NCBI RefSeq assembly: GCF_014836325.1
Contig: NZ_JACSQZ010000010.1
Location: forward strand, 1-64,000
From: Clostridium gallinarum
GTDB taxonomy: Bacteria > Bacillota > Clostridia > Clostridiales > Clostridiaceae
Length of the DNA stretch: 64,000 bases
Reading direction: 5' to 3'
Positions 47,178 to 57,092 of this stretch are shown piece after piece. The stretch's first letter is position 1. Every line of letters starts with the position of its first letter. Made by a program: the position numbers and the translations under genes. The notes below the pieces were generated by a model, which ran no database searches, was not told where the DNA came from, and saw nothing but the letters and a program-made list of their open reading frames with translations.

Positions 47178-48437
47178 TTATTCCCAAACTGAGTTTAAAG
47201 TAGCTTTGAAGTCTTCTAATGCTTTATTAACATCTGCTGTATCAGGTTGAGCTAATACGCCTTCTAATACTGTACCAGCTTCACGGTATGCAGCATCTGC
47301 ACCAGTTAATAATGGGTTAGTATATAGGTTAGCTGTTGCATCAGAAAGAATTGGAGCTATTAAGCTACCTGAATTCTTATATGCTTCTGACTCTACAGCA
47401 CTTTGTCTAATTGGCATATATCCAGTTTCTGAAGCCCATTGAATTTGCTTATCTGTAGTTGTTATGAATTTTAAGAATTCATAAGCTGCAGTTTTTTGTT
47501 CTGCTGTAGCACTTTCAAATACATATATGTCTGTTCCTTGTTGTAATGATGCATTTGTTGGATATGGTGAAACACCAATTTCAAATTTACCATTAACACC
47601 TTGTTTAACATAATTTTCACCAGCCATAGAACCAATATACATTGCTACTGTTTCATTAGCAAATGGTCCTGATAAGTAGTTATCTGTTCCTGCGATTCTA
47701 AAGTATCCTTCTTTTACACCTTCTAAATAGTAGTTAAAAGCTTTTGCTGATTCTTCACTAGTTACATCAAAGTTATTATCAAAAACTTTTCCTTCACTCT
47801 TTAAGAAAGTTGTGTAATAAGTGCTTAATGCATCAAATCCAACTCCTGGAATTCCTTTTTCTGCATATATTTTCTTAGAAACTTCAACTAATTCATCGTA
47901 TGTAGTAGGAACTTTTAATCCTAATTCATCAAGTAATGTTTTATTATACCATATAACTTCTGTTGATTTATTAAATGGCATACCATAGATTTTACCATCT
48001 ATTTTAGCTGCTTCTCTTAAGCTTGGTAATATATCTTCGTAGTTATCAAACTTTAAAGTTTCATTTTCAATGTATGGAGTTAAATCAGTAACTAATCCAT
48101 CACTTATAGGATTAAATACCCAATCAGGATATGCTTGAGTCATAGTAGGTAAATTACTAGGACTTGCAACTGTTGCTGTTATTTTTTGTTGTAAATCTTT
48201 ATAGCTTGATTGGTTTTGTAAAGTTACAGTTATATTTGGATTCTTTTCCATAAATTCATCAGTTAATTTTTGTAGAGATTTTTCTAAATCCCCATTCATT
48301 GCATGCCAGAAAGTAATTTCAACTGGTGATGTGATTTCTGTAACAATTTCTTCATTAGTTTTTTCTGCACCTTTAGTTGAACATCCAGTTAATAAGCCTA
48401 AAGATAATACTAAAGCAGTTAGTTTTTTAAATTTCAT
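47178..48437 (-). CDS. ABC transporter solute-binding lipoprotein (UgpB-like)
   Basis: A 419-residue extracellular binding protein with a lipoprotein signal: lipobox LLTGC with Cys19 as the lipidated residue. The mature part matches the family-1 binding fold (VEITFWHAMNGD near the start, typical of UgpB glycerol-3-phosphate/glycerophosphodiester binders and sugar binders). It captures the ligand for the two permeases and the ATPase upstream. Separated from the permeases by the RNase J-like gene. Confidence 0.9.
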   Translation of the reverse strand: MKFKKLTALVLSLGLLTGCSTKGAEKTNEEIVTEITSPVEITFWHAMNGDLEKSLQKLTDEFMEKNPNITVTLQNQSSYKDLQQKITATVASPSNLPTMTQAYPDWVFNPISDGLVTDLTPYIENETLKFDNYEDILPSLREAAKIDGKIYGMPFNKSTEVIWYNKTLLDELGLKVPTTYDELVEVSKKIYAEKGIPGVGFDALSTYYTTFLKSEGKVFDNNFDVTSEESAKAFNYYLEGVKEGYFRIAGTDNYLSGPFANETVAMYIGSMAGENYVKQGVNGKFEIGVSPYPTNASLQQGTDIYVFESATAEQKTAAYEFLKFITTTDKQIQWASETGYMPIRQSAVESEAYKNSGSLIAPILSDATANLYTNPLLTGADAAYREAGTVLEGVLAQPDTADVNKALEDFKATLNSVWE

Positions 48438-48451
48438 TTTTTACCCTCCAA

Positions 48452-49747
48452 TTATATAGTTTGTTTTTTTTCTGGTAATAGAACATCGCCATTTTCATTA
48501 TAAAGTTTTTCAGGACGATATGAATGTATTGGTATAAGCAACTTAGGTTTAATTAAGTTAATTATTTTTATTAAATCCTTAGGATGCGCATGTCCACTAC
48601 AAGACACTCTTTCAAACTTAATGTTTCTATCCTCAAAACTGTTTATAAATGGTAAATATGCAGGATCATAATCACCTAATGGTGTAGCATTTGAGTGAAT
48701 ATATACTCCACCCTCCTGAAGTTTATCCATATGTTCAATGGCAAGTTTATCTAATTGCCAGAAAAATTCATTTTTGTCTTTTAATAATTCTTCAAAACTT
48801 ATTTCTAAATCCTTATTTAATCCGTAATCTTTATTATCTAGCGAATAATAATAAGATTCATATCCAGTAGCTTCTTTAAGTACATATGAATAATATGAGT
48901 CTAAAACTACTTTTCTAGGATTAGTCTTAATTATATTTAATATTCTTTCTATATTTGAAATATAATAATTAAATGTTATTTGTTTATTTGGATTTTCATT
49001 AACTATGTTATTTATTTTATCTATAAGATCTAATTCATTTGTAATTTCTTTTTCACTTGGTTCATCATCAAAATCTTGGAATGAAACACTAACACCTTCG
49101 ATTAATAAGATATCACAATTTTCACTTTCCTTACAGAAATTTAATGTAGCTTTTTCCCTATAACCATGAAGTCTTATATCACCAGTATAAGAAATTACTA
49201 AGTCTGGAGTTTGAATTAATAATCCACATGCTCCATAAGCATCATGATCAACTGGCATAACTTTAACTTTTATTTTACCAATTTCTACAATTTCGTTTTC
49301 TTTAACTCCGATTATATCTCTAGTATTTTTCCCCTTATTCTCATGTAATGGGAATAGAAAATCATTGTTAATATTTAAAGTATTTAATAATGATTTTGTT
49401 CCTTCTAATGTATATAAAGGTACTTCTGGATTTAAATAATTTATAATTTTCGAATGATCTAAATGCATATGTGATAAAAATACTGCTGTATTTTTAAATT
49501 TGTTTTCTTTAGATTCATATCCTTTTAAAGGTATACTAGGATCAAACATATTATCTAAATACGGAACTAAGTTTAAATCTAATAAATCTTGTAAATCCTT
49601 AGGTTGCTTAGGATCTCTTGGATTATATTCACTACCAAAATCAAAGAATATATGGCTATCTTCATATACAATTTCAATTATTGTTCCACCTATAGTTAAA
49701 ATACCATTATGAAAAGTAATTTTGGTCTTTTTATCCTTTAACGCCAC
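48452..49747 (-). CDS. MBL-fold, RNase J/beta-CASP-like metallo-hydrolase
   Basis: A 431-residue metallo-beta-lactamase-fold protein: zinc motif LSHMHLDHSKI, later VDHDAYG and YTGDIRLHG, a beta-CASP-like middle, then SCSGHAHPKDL and a KPKLLIPIHSYRPEKLY tail like the RNA-processing MBL motif of RNase J. Family relatives cleave nucleic acid phosphodiesters. The GTG at 49747 is chosen, nine bases after GAGGAG; a TTG at 49756 touches that site. It overlaps the permease stop by 17 bases, so it is coupled to a transporter operon, which is unusual. Confidence 0.82.
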   Translation of the reverse strand: MALKDKKTKITFHNGILTIGGTIIEIVYEDSHIFFDFGSEYNPRDPKQPKDLQDLLDLNLVPYLDNMFDPSIPLKGYESKENKFKNTAVFLSHMHLDHSKIINYLNPEVPLYTLEGTKSLLNTLNINNDFLFPLHENKGKNTRDIIGVKENEIVEIGKIKVKVMPVDHDAYGACGLLIQTPDLVISYTGDIRLHGYREKATLNFCKESENCDILLIEGVSVSFQDFDDEPSEKEITNELDLIDKINNIVNENPNKQITFNYYISNIERILNIIKTNPRKVVLDSYYSYVLKEATGYESYYYSLDNKDYGLNKDLEISFEELLKDKNEFFWQLDKLAIEHMDKLQEGGVYIHSNATPLGDYDPAYLPFINSFEDRNIKFERVSCSGHAHPKDLIKIINLIKPKLLIPIHSYRPEKLYNENGDVLLPEKKQTI

Positions 49748-50549
49748 TCTTAACAACTCCTCTTATGATTTGTTTTCTAAATACTAAATATAAAATTAAT
49801 ATTGGAACTATAGCTATTGTTGATGCTGCCATTTGAAGGTGTACATTCGTACCGCTTTCTGTTGCAAAAGAGCTTAATCCATTACTTAATAATCTCATTT
49901 CTTTACTATTTGTAACTAGTATTGGCCACAAGAATGAATTCCATCCACTTATAAAGCTTAATATCCCCATAGTAAATAATGCTGGTTTAGCTAAAGGAAC
50001 TAATATTCTTCTGATAAAATCTAAATCTGAACATCCATCTACTTTTGCTGCTTTATAGTAAGATATAGGTATACTTGTTAGATACTCTTTTAAATAGAAT
50101 ATATAAAATATACTCGCAAGAGATGGTACTATTAAAGCTGTATAAGTATCTAGTAACCCTAATTGTGCTATAGTTTGATAATTTGTAAATATCGTAACTT
50201 CATAAGGCACCATTAATAAAGCAGCCATAATAAGTATTAAGATATTTTTATATTTGAATTCTAATTTAACTAATGCAAAACCACCTAAAATAGAAGTAAT
50301 AAGAGTTCCGATTGTAGATATTCCTGAAACAAATATTGTATTAAAAAAATATCTTACAAATGGTGCTTGTTCCATTGCTAACTCAAAGTTACTCCATTGA
50401 AACTTTTCTGGAAATAATGTTGGTGGTATACTAGTTGCCTCTTGATAAGTCATAAAACTTGACAAAATCATATATACAAAAGGAAACAGTGTAATTATCG
50501 CCATTAGAACTATAAAAGTTTTTGATAAAACTGAACTAATTTTTTTCAT
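49731..50549 (-). CDS. ABC transporter permease (UgpE/MalG type)
   Basis: A 272-residue permease with six helices and the MalG/UgpE EAA motif region YYKAAKVDGCSDLDFIRRILVPL. Second permease of the importer; it lies eight bases after its partner. Confidence 0.93.
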   Translation of the reverse strand: MKKISSVLSKTFIVLMAIITLFPFVYMILSSFMTYQEATSIPPTLFPEKFQWSNFELAMEQAPFVRYFFNTIFVSGISTIGTLITSILGGFALVKLEFKYKNILILIMAALLMVPYEVTIFTNYQTIAQLGLLDTYTALIVPSLASIFYIFYLKEYLTSIPISYYKAAKVDGCSDLDFIRRILVPLAKPALFTMGILSFISGWNSFLWPILVTNSKEMRLLSNGLSSFATESGTNVHLQMAASTIAIVPILILYLVFRKQIIRGVVKSGVKG

Positions 50550-50557
50550 CTTTTCAC

Positions 50558-51439
50558 CTACTTAGATATTCTTTTTAATATACGATTTTGAATTAATGTG
50601 AAAACTAAAATCAAAATAAATAAAATTACTGCAGCAGCCATCCCTTGACCATAACGATTCTCTACATAGAATTTATTATAGACATAGAACACAGCAGTTG
50701 TTGCACTATCAGCTATACCTGCTTTTCCATTGAATATAGAATAAACTTGTGCATAAACCTTAAAGGCATTAATAAAGTTAACCATTAATAAAAATGTAAT
50801 AATTGGTATCATTTGAGGTAAAGTTATTCTAAAGAATTGCTCCATTTTGCTTGCTCCAAACATATCAGCAACTTTATAATAGCTTTTATCAACATTCCTT
50901 AAACCTGAAAGTAATATTATTATATTAAATGCAAGACCTGACCATATACCAAATATCATTAATGTTATCATACTCATATTAGGATCATCTAAAAAATTAA
51001 ATGGTCCTATATTTAGAAAACCTAATATATAATTTACAAATCCATATTCTCCATTTAATAAAAATCTAAATACTATACCAACAGCAATTATGCTTGTTAA
51101 GTAAGGTATAAAAAATATTGTTTCAAATACATCTTTATATTTAATTTTTTCATATATTGTCACAGCAATAAACATAGATATTATTAATGCAACTGGTACT
51201 ACAACAAAAGAAAATAACGCAGTGTTTCCAATCGCAGTATGAAACTTAGGATCTTTTAATACTATTGCAAAATTTTTAAATCCATTAAAGCTTAAGTTGT
51301 TTAAAGTTCCTTTTTGAAATGACATTATAAACGTCTTAATTAAAGGTAATACATTAAATATTCCAACGATTATTAAAGCCGGCATCAAGAAAAGCCATGC
51401 TTGCGGGGAATTCTCCGCTCTATATTTAAACTTCTTCAT
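50558..51439 (-). CDS. ABC transporter permease (UgpA/MalF type)
   Basis: A 293-residue permease with six helices. EAA loop YYKVADMFGASKMEQFFRITLPQM. It begins at the base where the ATPase gene ends, showing tight coupling. Confidence 0.93.
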   Translation of the reverse strand: MKKFKYRAENSPQAWLFLMPALIIVGIFNVLPLIKTFIMSFQKGTLNNLSFNGFKNFAIVLKDPKFHTAIGNTALFSFVVVPVALIISMFIAVTIYEKIKYKDVFETIFFIPYLTSIIAVGIVFRFLLNGEYGFVNYILGFLNIGPFNFLDDPNMSMITLMIFGIWSGLAFNIIILLSGLRNVDKSYYKVADMFGASKMEQFFRITLPQMIPIITFLLMVNFINAFKVYAQVYSIFNGKAGIADSATTAVFYVYNKFYVENRYGQGMAAAVILFILILVFTLIQNRILKRISK

Positions 51440-52509
51440 TAGTACACTCTAACTCCATTCTCTGTGAATATATAGATTCCATTGTAATTTATATCAAAGC
51501 CTACTGTATCTCCTTCCGATACTTTTTTGCTTATATCAGTTATAGACTTTGCATTTATATCATTAACTTTAAAGTTTATGATACAATCCTTACCTATTAA
51601 TTCATTAGATTCAACTTCAACTTTAAATAATGGATTTTCACTTAACTCAAAGTATTCTGGTCTAATACCAACTATGTAATTTTCTTCTTTTAATTCACTT
51701 TTAAATCTTTCTTTATTTAAAAGACTTAAGTCAATAGAAAAATCTCTAGATTTAAGTACATTACCTTCTTTTTTCATATCAATTAAGTTTATTATTGGAT
51801 TTCCCATAAACTTAGCTACAAAAAGATTTGAAGGTTCTAAATAAAGATTTTGAGGTACATCAAATTGTTGAACTATCCCTTCATTCATTAATACAATTCT
51901 ATCACTTATAGAAAGTGCTTCTTCTTGATCGTGAGTAACAAAAATAGTAGTTATTCCAATTTCCTTAACAAGTCTTCTTATTTCTTCTCTTATTTTTAAT
52001 CTTAACCTAGCATCTAAGTTACTTAATGGTTCATCAAGTAATAATATTTTAGGATTTTGAACTAGCGCTCTTGTTATAGCAACTCTTTGTTGTTGTCCAC
52101 CAGACATCTCTCCTGGTTTTTTATCTGCTAATTCTTCAATGCTAGTAATTTTCATATATTTTTTTGCTATTTCCATAGCTTCATTTTTTGGTTTTTTATT
52201 TTTTCCAACAGTAAGTGGGAACATTACATTTTCTAAAACTGTCATATGTGGATATAAAGCATAGTTTTGGAACACTAAACCAATCCCTCTATCCTTTGGA
52301 TGCTTCCCAACAACAGATTCATTAGCAAATTTTATATCTCCACCACTTGGATCTAAAAGACCAGCTAATAAATTAAGAATAGTAGTTTTACCACAACCAC
52401 TAGGACCTAAAAGGCAAACTAGCTCTCCTTCATTAATTGTAAGATCAATACTCTTTAAAGCTTCATAACCATTGCTATAAACCTTTTTAAGTTTTTCAAT
52501 TTGTATCAT
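51439..52509 (-). CDS. ABC transporter ATP-binding protein (UgpC/MsmK type)
   Basis: A 356-residue ATPase of the carbohydrate/glycerol-phosphate importer class: Walker A GPSGCGKTT, Q-loop in VFQNYALYPH, signature MSGGQQQRVAITRAL, Walker B ILLLDEPLSNLD and switch His in FVTHDQ, followed by a C-terminal regulatory OB-type domain (about 235-356). First gene of the operon with its own promoter. Such ATPases sometimes serve several importers. Confidence 0.94.
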   Translation of the reverse strand: MIQIEKLKKVYSNGYEALKSIDLTINEGELVCLLGPSGCGKTTILNLLAGLLDPSGGDIKFANESVVGKHPKDRGIGLVFQNYALYPHMTVLENVMFPLTVGKNKKPKNEAMEIAKKYMKITSIEELADKKPGEMSGGQQQRVAITRALVQNPKILLLDEPLSNLDARLRLKIREEIRRLVKEIGITTIFVTHDQEEALSISDRIVLMNEGIVQQFDVPQNLYLEPSNLFVAKFMGNPIINLIDMKKEGNVLKSRDFSIDLSLLNKERFKSELKEENYIVGIRPEYFELSENPLFKVEVESNELIGKDCIINFKVNDINAKSITDISKKVSEGDTVGFDINYNGIYIFTENGVRVY

Positions 52510-52568
52510 GTGCCACCTCTAATATTTATTTTTTATCTATAACTATTTATATGTACTATGTACTATAT

Positions 52569-52597
52569 ACTATACTAAATATCTATTTTTATGACAA
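52569..52597 (-). promoter_or_regulatory. sigma-A promoter of the ABC/nucleotidase operon
   Basis: TTGTCA (52597-52592) and TATAGT (52574-52569) on the minus strand are exactly 17 bases apart, about 55 bases before the ATPase start. The rest of the 410-base gap to the NUDIX gene is AT-rich and shows nothing else. Confidence 0.7.
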
Positions 52598-52920
52598 TAT
52601 ATTATCTATTTTTCATTTCACTTTTCTCAAATTTAACTTTCTCTTAACTTTTTTATATTAAATTTAATATATTCCTTTAAATAAAGTTTTAAAATGACTT
52701 TATAACTATTAACTTTATTATTTTTACAAATTTTATTTTCTACGAACAATTTCAGTATTTTTAGTTTAATTATCTGTAGCATTTAAATATACCATATTTG
52801 TAATATAAAAAAAAGATTTTTTTCTATATTTTCTCAAAATTAATTAGAAATATTATCTTAATTTAAATATATAAATTAAAATATTTATATGATATTATTT
52901 ATTTTAGAGGTGAATTAACA

Positions 52921-53322
52921 TTGAAAAAAATTATAAAAGTTGTAGGGGCAATAATTGAAAATAGTGAAAAAGAAATTTTATGTGCTCTACGTTCAAAAGA
53001 TATGAATCTTTCTGGATTTTGGGAGTTTCCAGGTGGAAAATTAGAGAAAGGAGAATCTCCTGAAAATGCTATAGTTCGTGAAATACATGAAGAATTAAAC
53101 TGCGATGTAGAATTTAATTCTCTTTTTAGCGCAACTACATATGAATATGATGAATATATAGTTAATCTAATGATAGCTAAATGTAATTTGATAAGTGGTC
53201 AACCTTCTGCCAGAGAACATGCTAAATTATTATGGCTTCCAATAGATTATATAGAAAGTTTAAGTTGGGCTCCTGCTGATATTCCAGCTGTAAAAAAACT
53301 TATTCTAAAAAATAAAATCTAA
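52921..53322 (+). CDS. NUDIX hydrolase, MutT-like
   Basis: A 133-residue NUDIX protein. The Nudix box GGKLEKGES...REIHEEL is complete (about residues 38-60), and WEFPGGKLE is as in 8-oxo-dGTP diphosphatases. It probably sanitises oxidised nucleotides or hydrolyses another nucleoside diphosphate derivative. TTG start supported by AGAGGTGA about nine bases upstream. Single gene. Confidence 0.9.
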   Translation: MKKIIKVVGAIIENSEKEILCALRSKDMNLSGFWEFPGGKLEKGESPENAIVREIHEELNCDVEFNSLFSATTYEYDEYIVNLMIAKCNLISGQPSAREHAKLLWLPIDYIESLSWAPADIPAVKKLILKNKI

Positions 53323-53455
53323 TTCAGTTTTATTTAATATTAAATAAATTCTATTTGTTTAATTTGTTTTAAAACTCTTTTTAATATAATAAATTAATAT
53401 ATTACTAAAATAAATTCATGCTAGAATTAATTATTATACAAGAAACGAGGTTATT

Positions 53456-54586
53456 ATGCATACCAGTCTAAAATTAAATAACAAGGTAAAATTTAAAGAA
53501 TTTATAAAGAAAGAAGCTGTACTTATTTTATCAATAATATTAGCTTTAATTAGTTGTTTTATTTCAAAACCAAAATTATCTTATATAGATTTTAAAGTCT
53601 TATTCCTGCTATTTAATCTAATGATAGTTGTATCAGCATTTAAAGAATTAAATTTATTAGATTCAATAGCTATAAGCTTATTAAAGCAGTGTAAATCTTA
53701 TACTTCAATTTCGTTAGTATTAATATTTTTAACATTTATATCTTCTATGATTGTTACAAATGACGTTGCTCTTATAAGCTTTGTACCATTAAGTATTATA
53801 ATTTCCAAAAAGAGTAAATTTAATCCTTTAAAAATAATTATATTACAAACTCTTGCTGCAAACTTAGGAAGTAGCTTTACACCTATGGGAAATCCTCAAA
53901 ACCTTTTTATATATTCATTTTATAATTTAACCATAAGTGATTTTTTTAAAAACATGCTTCCACTTACTATGATATCAATAATTATATTAATCTCTCTAAT
54001 ATTAATAGATAAAAATTCTCAACTAAATTTTGAATTAGAAAATATAAAAATAGTAAATAAAAAACTAGTTTTTATTTTTTCAGCATTATTTGTAATAATT
54101 ATATTATCAGTTTTTAATATAATAGGATATAAAGTTACCTTCCTAATAACATTAATTACTGTATTTTTATTTAAAAGAAATTTAATATTAAAAATAGATT
54201 ATTCACTTTTACTTACATTTGTTTGCTTCTTTATTTTCATTGGGAATATTTCAACTTTAGGTAGTGTGAAAAATTTTATGGAATCAATTTTACATAACGG
54301 AAAATCAACCTTTTTCTCTTCTATATTATTAAGTCAAGTAATTAGTAATGTTCCAGCAACTATGTTGTTATCTAGTTTTACTAGTTACGTAAAAGAATTA
54401 CTTCTTGGCGTAAATATTGGAGGACTTGGTACTTTAATAGCTTCACTTGCAAGTGTTATTTCATATAAAATCTATATTAATGATTTCGCTGAGTTTTCAA
54501 ATAATTACTTGAAAAAATTCACACTTTATAATCTTATATCTTTAATCACTATAATACCTATAATATATTTTTTATTTATAAATTAA
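53456..54586 (+). CDS. anion permease, ArsB/NhaD/citrate-type (IT superfamily)
   Basis: A 376-residue membrane protein with about ten helices. The first-half motif IVTNDVALISFVP and the re-entrant region NLGSSFTPMGNPQNL are typical of the ArsB/CitM-like ion transporter superfamily; a second re-entrant region SQVISNVPATMLLSSF is in the second half. Ion unknown: arsenite, citrate, sulfate or sodium are possible. No arsenic genes nearby. Ends before a convergent terminator. Confidence 0.85.
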   Translation: MHTSLKLNNKVKFKEFIKKEAVLILSIILALISCFISKPKLSYIDFKVLFLLFNLMIVVSAFKELNLLDSIAISLLKQCKSYTSISLVLIFLTFISSMIVTNDVALISFVPLSIIISKKSKFNPLKIIILQTLAANLGSSFTPMGNPQNLFIYSFYNLTISDFFKNMLPLTMISIIILISLILIDKNSQLNFELENIKIVNKKLVFIFSALFVIIILSVFNIIGYKVTFLITLITVFLFKRNLILKIDYSLLLTFVCFFIFIGNISTLGSVKNFMESILHNGKSTFFSSILLSQVISNVPATMLLSSFTSYVKELLLGVNIGGLGTLIASLASVISYKIYINDFAEFSNNYLKKFTLYNLISLITIIPIIYFLFIN

Positions 54587-54591
54587 TTAAT

Positions 54592-54625
54592 AAAATTAAG
54601 GACTGTTAAAACAGCCCTTAATTTT
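54592..54625. terminator. convergent terminator
   Basis: AAAATTAAGGACTGTT pairs with AACAGCCCTTAATTTT with one mismatch. It touches the acetyltransferase stop and serves both convergent genes. Confidence 0.8.
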
Positions 54626-55232
54626 ATATATTACTATAATACTCTTCTTTTTGTCTTTCCCAGTATATTTTATCTTCTTTTGTAATTTCTCTTAATACTC
54701 TACAAGGATTCCCTACTGCTATAACATTATCTGGAATATCCTTAGTTACTACAGATCCAGACCCTATAACAACATTATTTCCTATAGTTACTCCAGGATT
54801 TATAACAGTGCTTCCACCTATCCAAACATTATTGCCAATTTTAACAGGCTTTCCAAATTCCAATCCAGAATTTCTAACATCCACATCAATAGGATGTGCA
54901 GCTGTATAAATACATACTCTTGGTGCGAACATTACATTTTCACCAATATCTACTTTACATACATCTAAAATTATACAATCAAAATTAGCATAAAAATTAT
55001 TTCCTACAGAAATATTAGAACCATAATCACATCTAAATGGTGGTTCAACATATAAATTTTCACCTGTTTTTTCAAATAAATTTTTTAATAATTCAACCCT
55101 GTACTCTTTTTGCTCTTCAGTGGTATTATTAAATAATCTAGTTAACATTCTTGATTTTTTCGCATTAGCTTTAAGCTCTGAATCATTAGCACTATATAAT
55201 TTTCCTGACAGCATTCTTTCCTTTTCAGTCAT
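54624..55232 (-). CDS. maltose/galactoside O-acetyltransferase family
   Basis: A 202-residue left-handed beta-helix acetyltransferase of the maa/lacA type: N-terminal Mac domain (MTEKERMLSGKLYSAND), hexapeptide repeats, catalytic His in YTAAHPID and acetyl-CoA-region motif NNVWIGGSTVINPGV. It acetylates sugars such as maltose or galactosides, perhaps for detoxification. The next gene in the same direction is a HAD phosphatase. Confidence 0.92.
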   Translation of the reverse strand: MTEKERMLSGKLYSANDSELKANAKKSRMLTRLFNNTTEEQKEYRVELLKNLFEKTGENLYVEPPFRCDYGSNISVGNNFYANFDCIILDVCKVDIGENVMFAPRVCIYTAAHPIDVDVRNSGLEFGKPVKIGNNVWIGGSTVINPGVTIGNNVVIGSGSVVTKDIPDNVIAVGNPCRVLREITKEDKIYWERQKEEYYSNI

Positions 55233-55269
55233 ATTCCACCTCTTATAAATAATTTTATATCATCAATTT

Positions 55270-55935
55270 TTAACTATTAAAAACTTCTTTTTTTATTTCA
55301 ATTAAATTATTAAAACTCTTATAACAATATTTTTTTATTTCCTTATCTGCATCTTTTAAATCTACAACATGGATAGGAAGCATATTTCCTTTGTAAGCTG
55401 CCTTTAATCCTGCTAAAGAATCTTCTATTACAATACATTCTTTAGGATCTACCCCTAGTTTATTTGCTGCTTTTATGAAAATCTCAGGATTAGGCTTAGT
55501 TTCTTTCACCTCATCTTTACAAACTAATTCGTCAAATATGTCTATAAAGTTAGCTTTTTTTAATTGCTTCTCCATTCTTTCTTTTGATGCAGAGGTTGCT
55601 AATGCTATTTTATATTCTTTATTTTTTAAATGTTTTAGCAATTCATAAGCTCCATTTTTTACTGGAATACACTTATTTAATTCCTTTGCTAAAATTTCAT
55701 CCTTTTCTCTATACATTTCTTCAATAGGTATACTATTTCCAAACTCTTGCTTAAATACTCTTTTTACATTTTCTCTCCCCGTTGCAATTACCTTACAATA
55801 AATTTCTTTAGTCATCTTATATCCATATTTTTCACAAACCCTTGTCCATACATCTAAATAGACTTTTTCTGTATCGAACAATACTCCATCCATATCAAAT
55901 ATTACTGTTTTTATCTCCTCTAACCTTTGCTGCAT
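55270..55935 (-). CDS. HAD hydrolase, beta-phosphoglucomutase-like
   Basis: A 221-residue HAD phosphatase or mutase with a helical cap: motif I FDMDGVLFDTE, motif II LATSAS, the conserved Lys in KPNPEIF and motif IV VIEDSLAGLKAA. Substrates are small phosphosugars. The ATG at 55935 is chosen because GGAGG lies five bases upstream; the ATG at 55947 overlaps that site. Confidence 0.9.
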   Translation of the reverse strand: MQQRLEEIKTVIFDMDGVLFDTEKVYLDVWTRVCEKYGYKMTKEIYCKVIATGRENVKRVFKQEFGNSIPIEEMYREKDEILAKELNKCIPVKNGAYELLKHLKNKEYKIALATSASKERMEKQLKKANFIDIFDELVCKDEVKETKPNPEIFIKAANKLGVDPKECIVIEDSLAGLKAAYKGNMLPIHVVDLKDADKEIKKYCYKSFNNLIEIKKEVFNS

Positions 55936-56023
55936 ATAATCCTCCATATATAACTAAATACATTAATATTTATATTATATATAGAAGATAAGTTCAAGAA
56001 TTAAGATTAATTAAATTAGAATA

Positions 56024-56059
56024 GCTCAATGAATTTAATATTATTTATATTCATTGAGC
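56024..56059 (-). terminator. hairpin after the Cof-type phosphatase
   Basis: GCTCAATGAAT pairs exactly with ATTCATTGAGC around 14 bases, close after the stop. The T-run is weak. Confidence 0.65.
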
Positions 56060-56069
56060 CTAATATTAC

Positions 56070-56951
56070 TTATTTTAGCATTTTATCCATTTCATTATTT
56101 AAAACGTTATATATAGCTTTTGCAACACCTAAATTGTTATTAGTATCAGTAATATACTTAGCTATAGCTTTAACCTCTGGTATAGCATTTTCCATAGCTA
56201 CAGTTTCTTCAAATATTTCAAACATTGAATAATCATTAAAGCTGTCTCCTAATATCATAACTTCTTCTCTATCAATATTCATTCTAGTAGCTACTTTTTC
56301 TAATATTATTCCTTTTTGTGCATTTATATCAGTTATTTCTATGTTGTCACTAAATGAAGAAGATATTGCTAATCCCTCTATTTGGCTTAATTCTTTTTTT
56401 ATATTATTTATAATATCTATATTATTATGAAAAGCTACAAACTTTCTAATCTCTATATCTTCATCAAAAAATTTATTAATATCTTCAATATATTTTAGTA
56501 TTGTAAAGAAACCTAAATTTTCAGCAATTTCTCTAGCTTCATCTTCACTTATTCCTGGATTAAAACTCATAGTTCTATATATAATTTCTTTTAAAGCCTC
56601 TTCTTTCGTAGATGTAGTAAAAATCCCCTTATTGGTGAAGATACGTGCAGAAAGTTTATTTTTATCTAATATACTTATAACTTTTTTTGCACTTTCTTGT
56701 TTTATATTTATTACATCTAAAATATTTCCTTCTTCATCTCTGTATTCAGCTCCATTAGAAAGCACGCATTGTACCTTCATATTATGTTTATCTAATACTT
56801 CTTTAACACTTTCATACTCTCTACCTGTTGATATAGCAAATATTATTCCTGCTTCTTCTGCTTTTCTAATTGCCTCTAAAGTTTCTTTGTCTATATCATG
56901 ATTACTATTTAATAAAGTTCCATCCATATCAGATGCTATCAGTTTTATCAT
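56070..56951 (-). CDS. Cof-type HAD phosphatase
   Basis: A 293-residue HAD-IIB phosphatase: motif I ASDMDGTLLNS, motif II ISTGREY, the late Lys near AQKGIILEK and motif IV ILGDSFNDYSMFE. Cytoplasmic sugar-phosphate, pyridoxal phosphate or similar phosphatase. Single gene. Confidence 0.92.
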   Translation of the reverse strand: MIKLIASDMDGTLLNSNHDIDKETLEAIRKAEEAGIIFAISTGREYESVKEVLDKHNMKVQCVLSNGAEYRDEEGNILDVINIKQESAKKVISILDKNKLSARIFTNKGIFTTSTKEEALKEIIYRTMSFNPGISEDEAREIAENLGFFTILKYIEDINKFFDEDIEIRKFVAFHNNIDIINNIKKELSQIEGLAISSSFSDNIEITDINAQKGIILEKVATRMNIDREEVMILGDSFNDYSMFEIFEETVAMENAIPEVKAIAKYITDTNNNLGVAKAIYNVLNNEMDKMLK

Positions 56952-57041
56952 TAAAATTCCTCCTACTTGCCATAAATTATTATGTTATATATATATTATC
57001 ATATTTTTTTATAAATTTATATTCTAGTATTTTACAAATTA

Positions 57042-57077
57042 AAAAGTAACATACTAGAATTATAATATGTTACTTTT
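57042..57077 (-). terminator. terminator after the Gfo/Idh/MocA gene
   Basis: AAAAGTAACATA pairs exactly with TATGTTACTTTT around 12 bases, with T-runs on both strands. Confidence 0.85.
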
Positions 57078-57092
57078 TTCTATATTATATAT

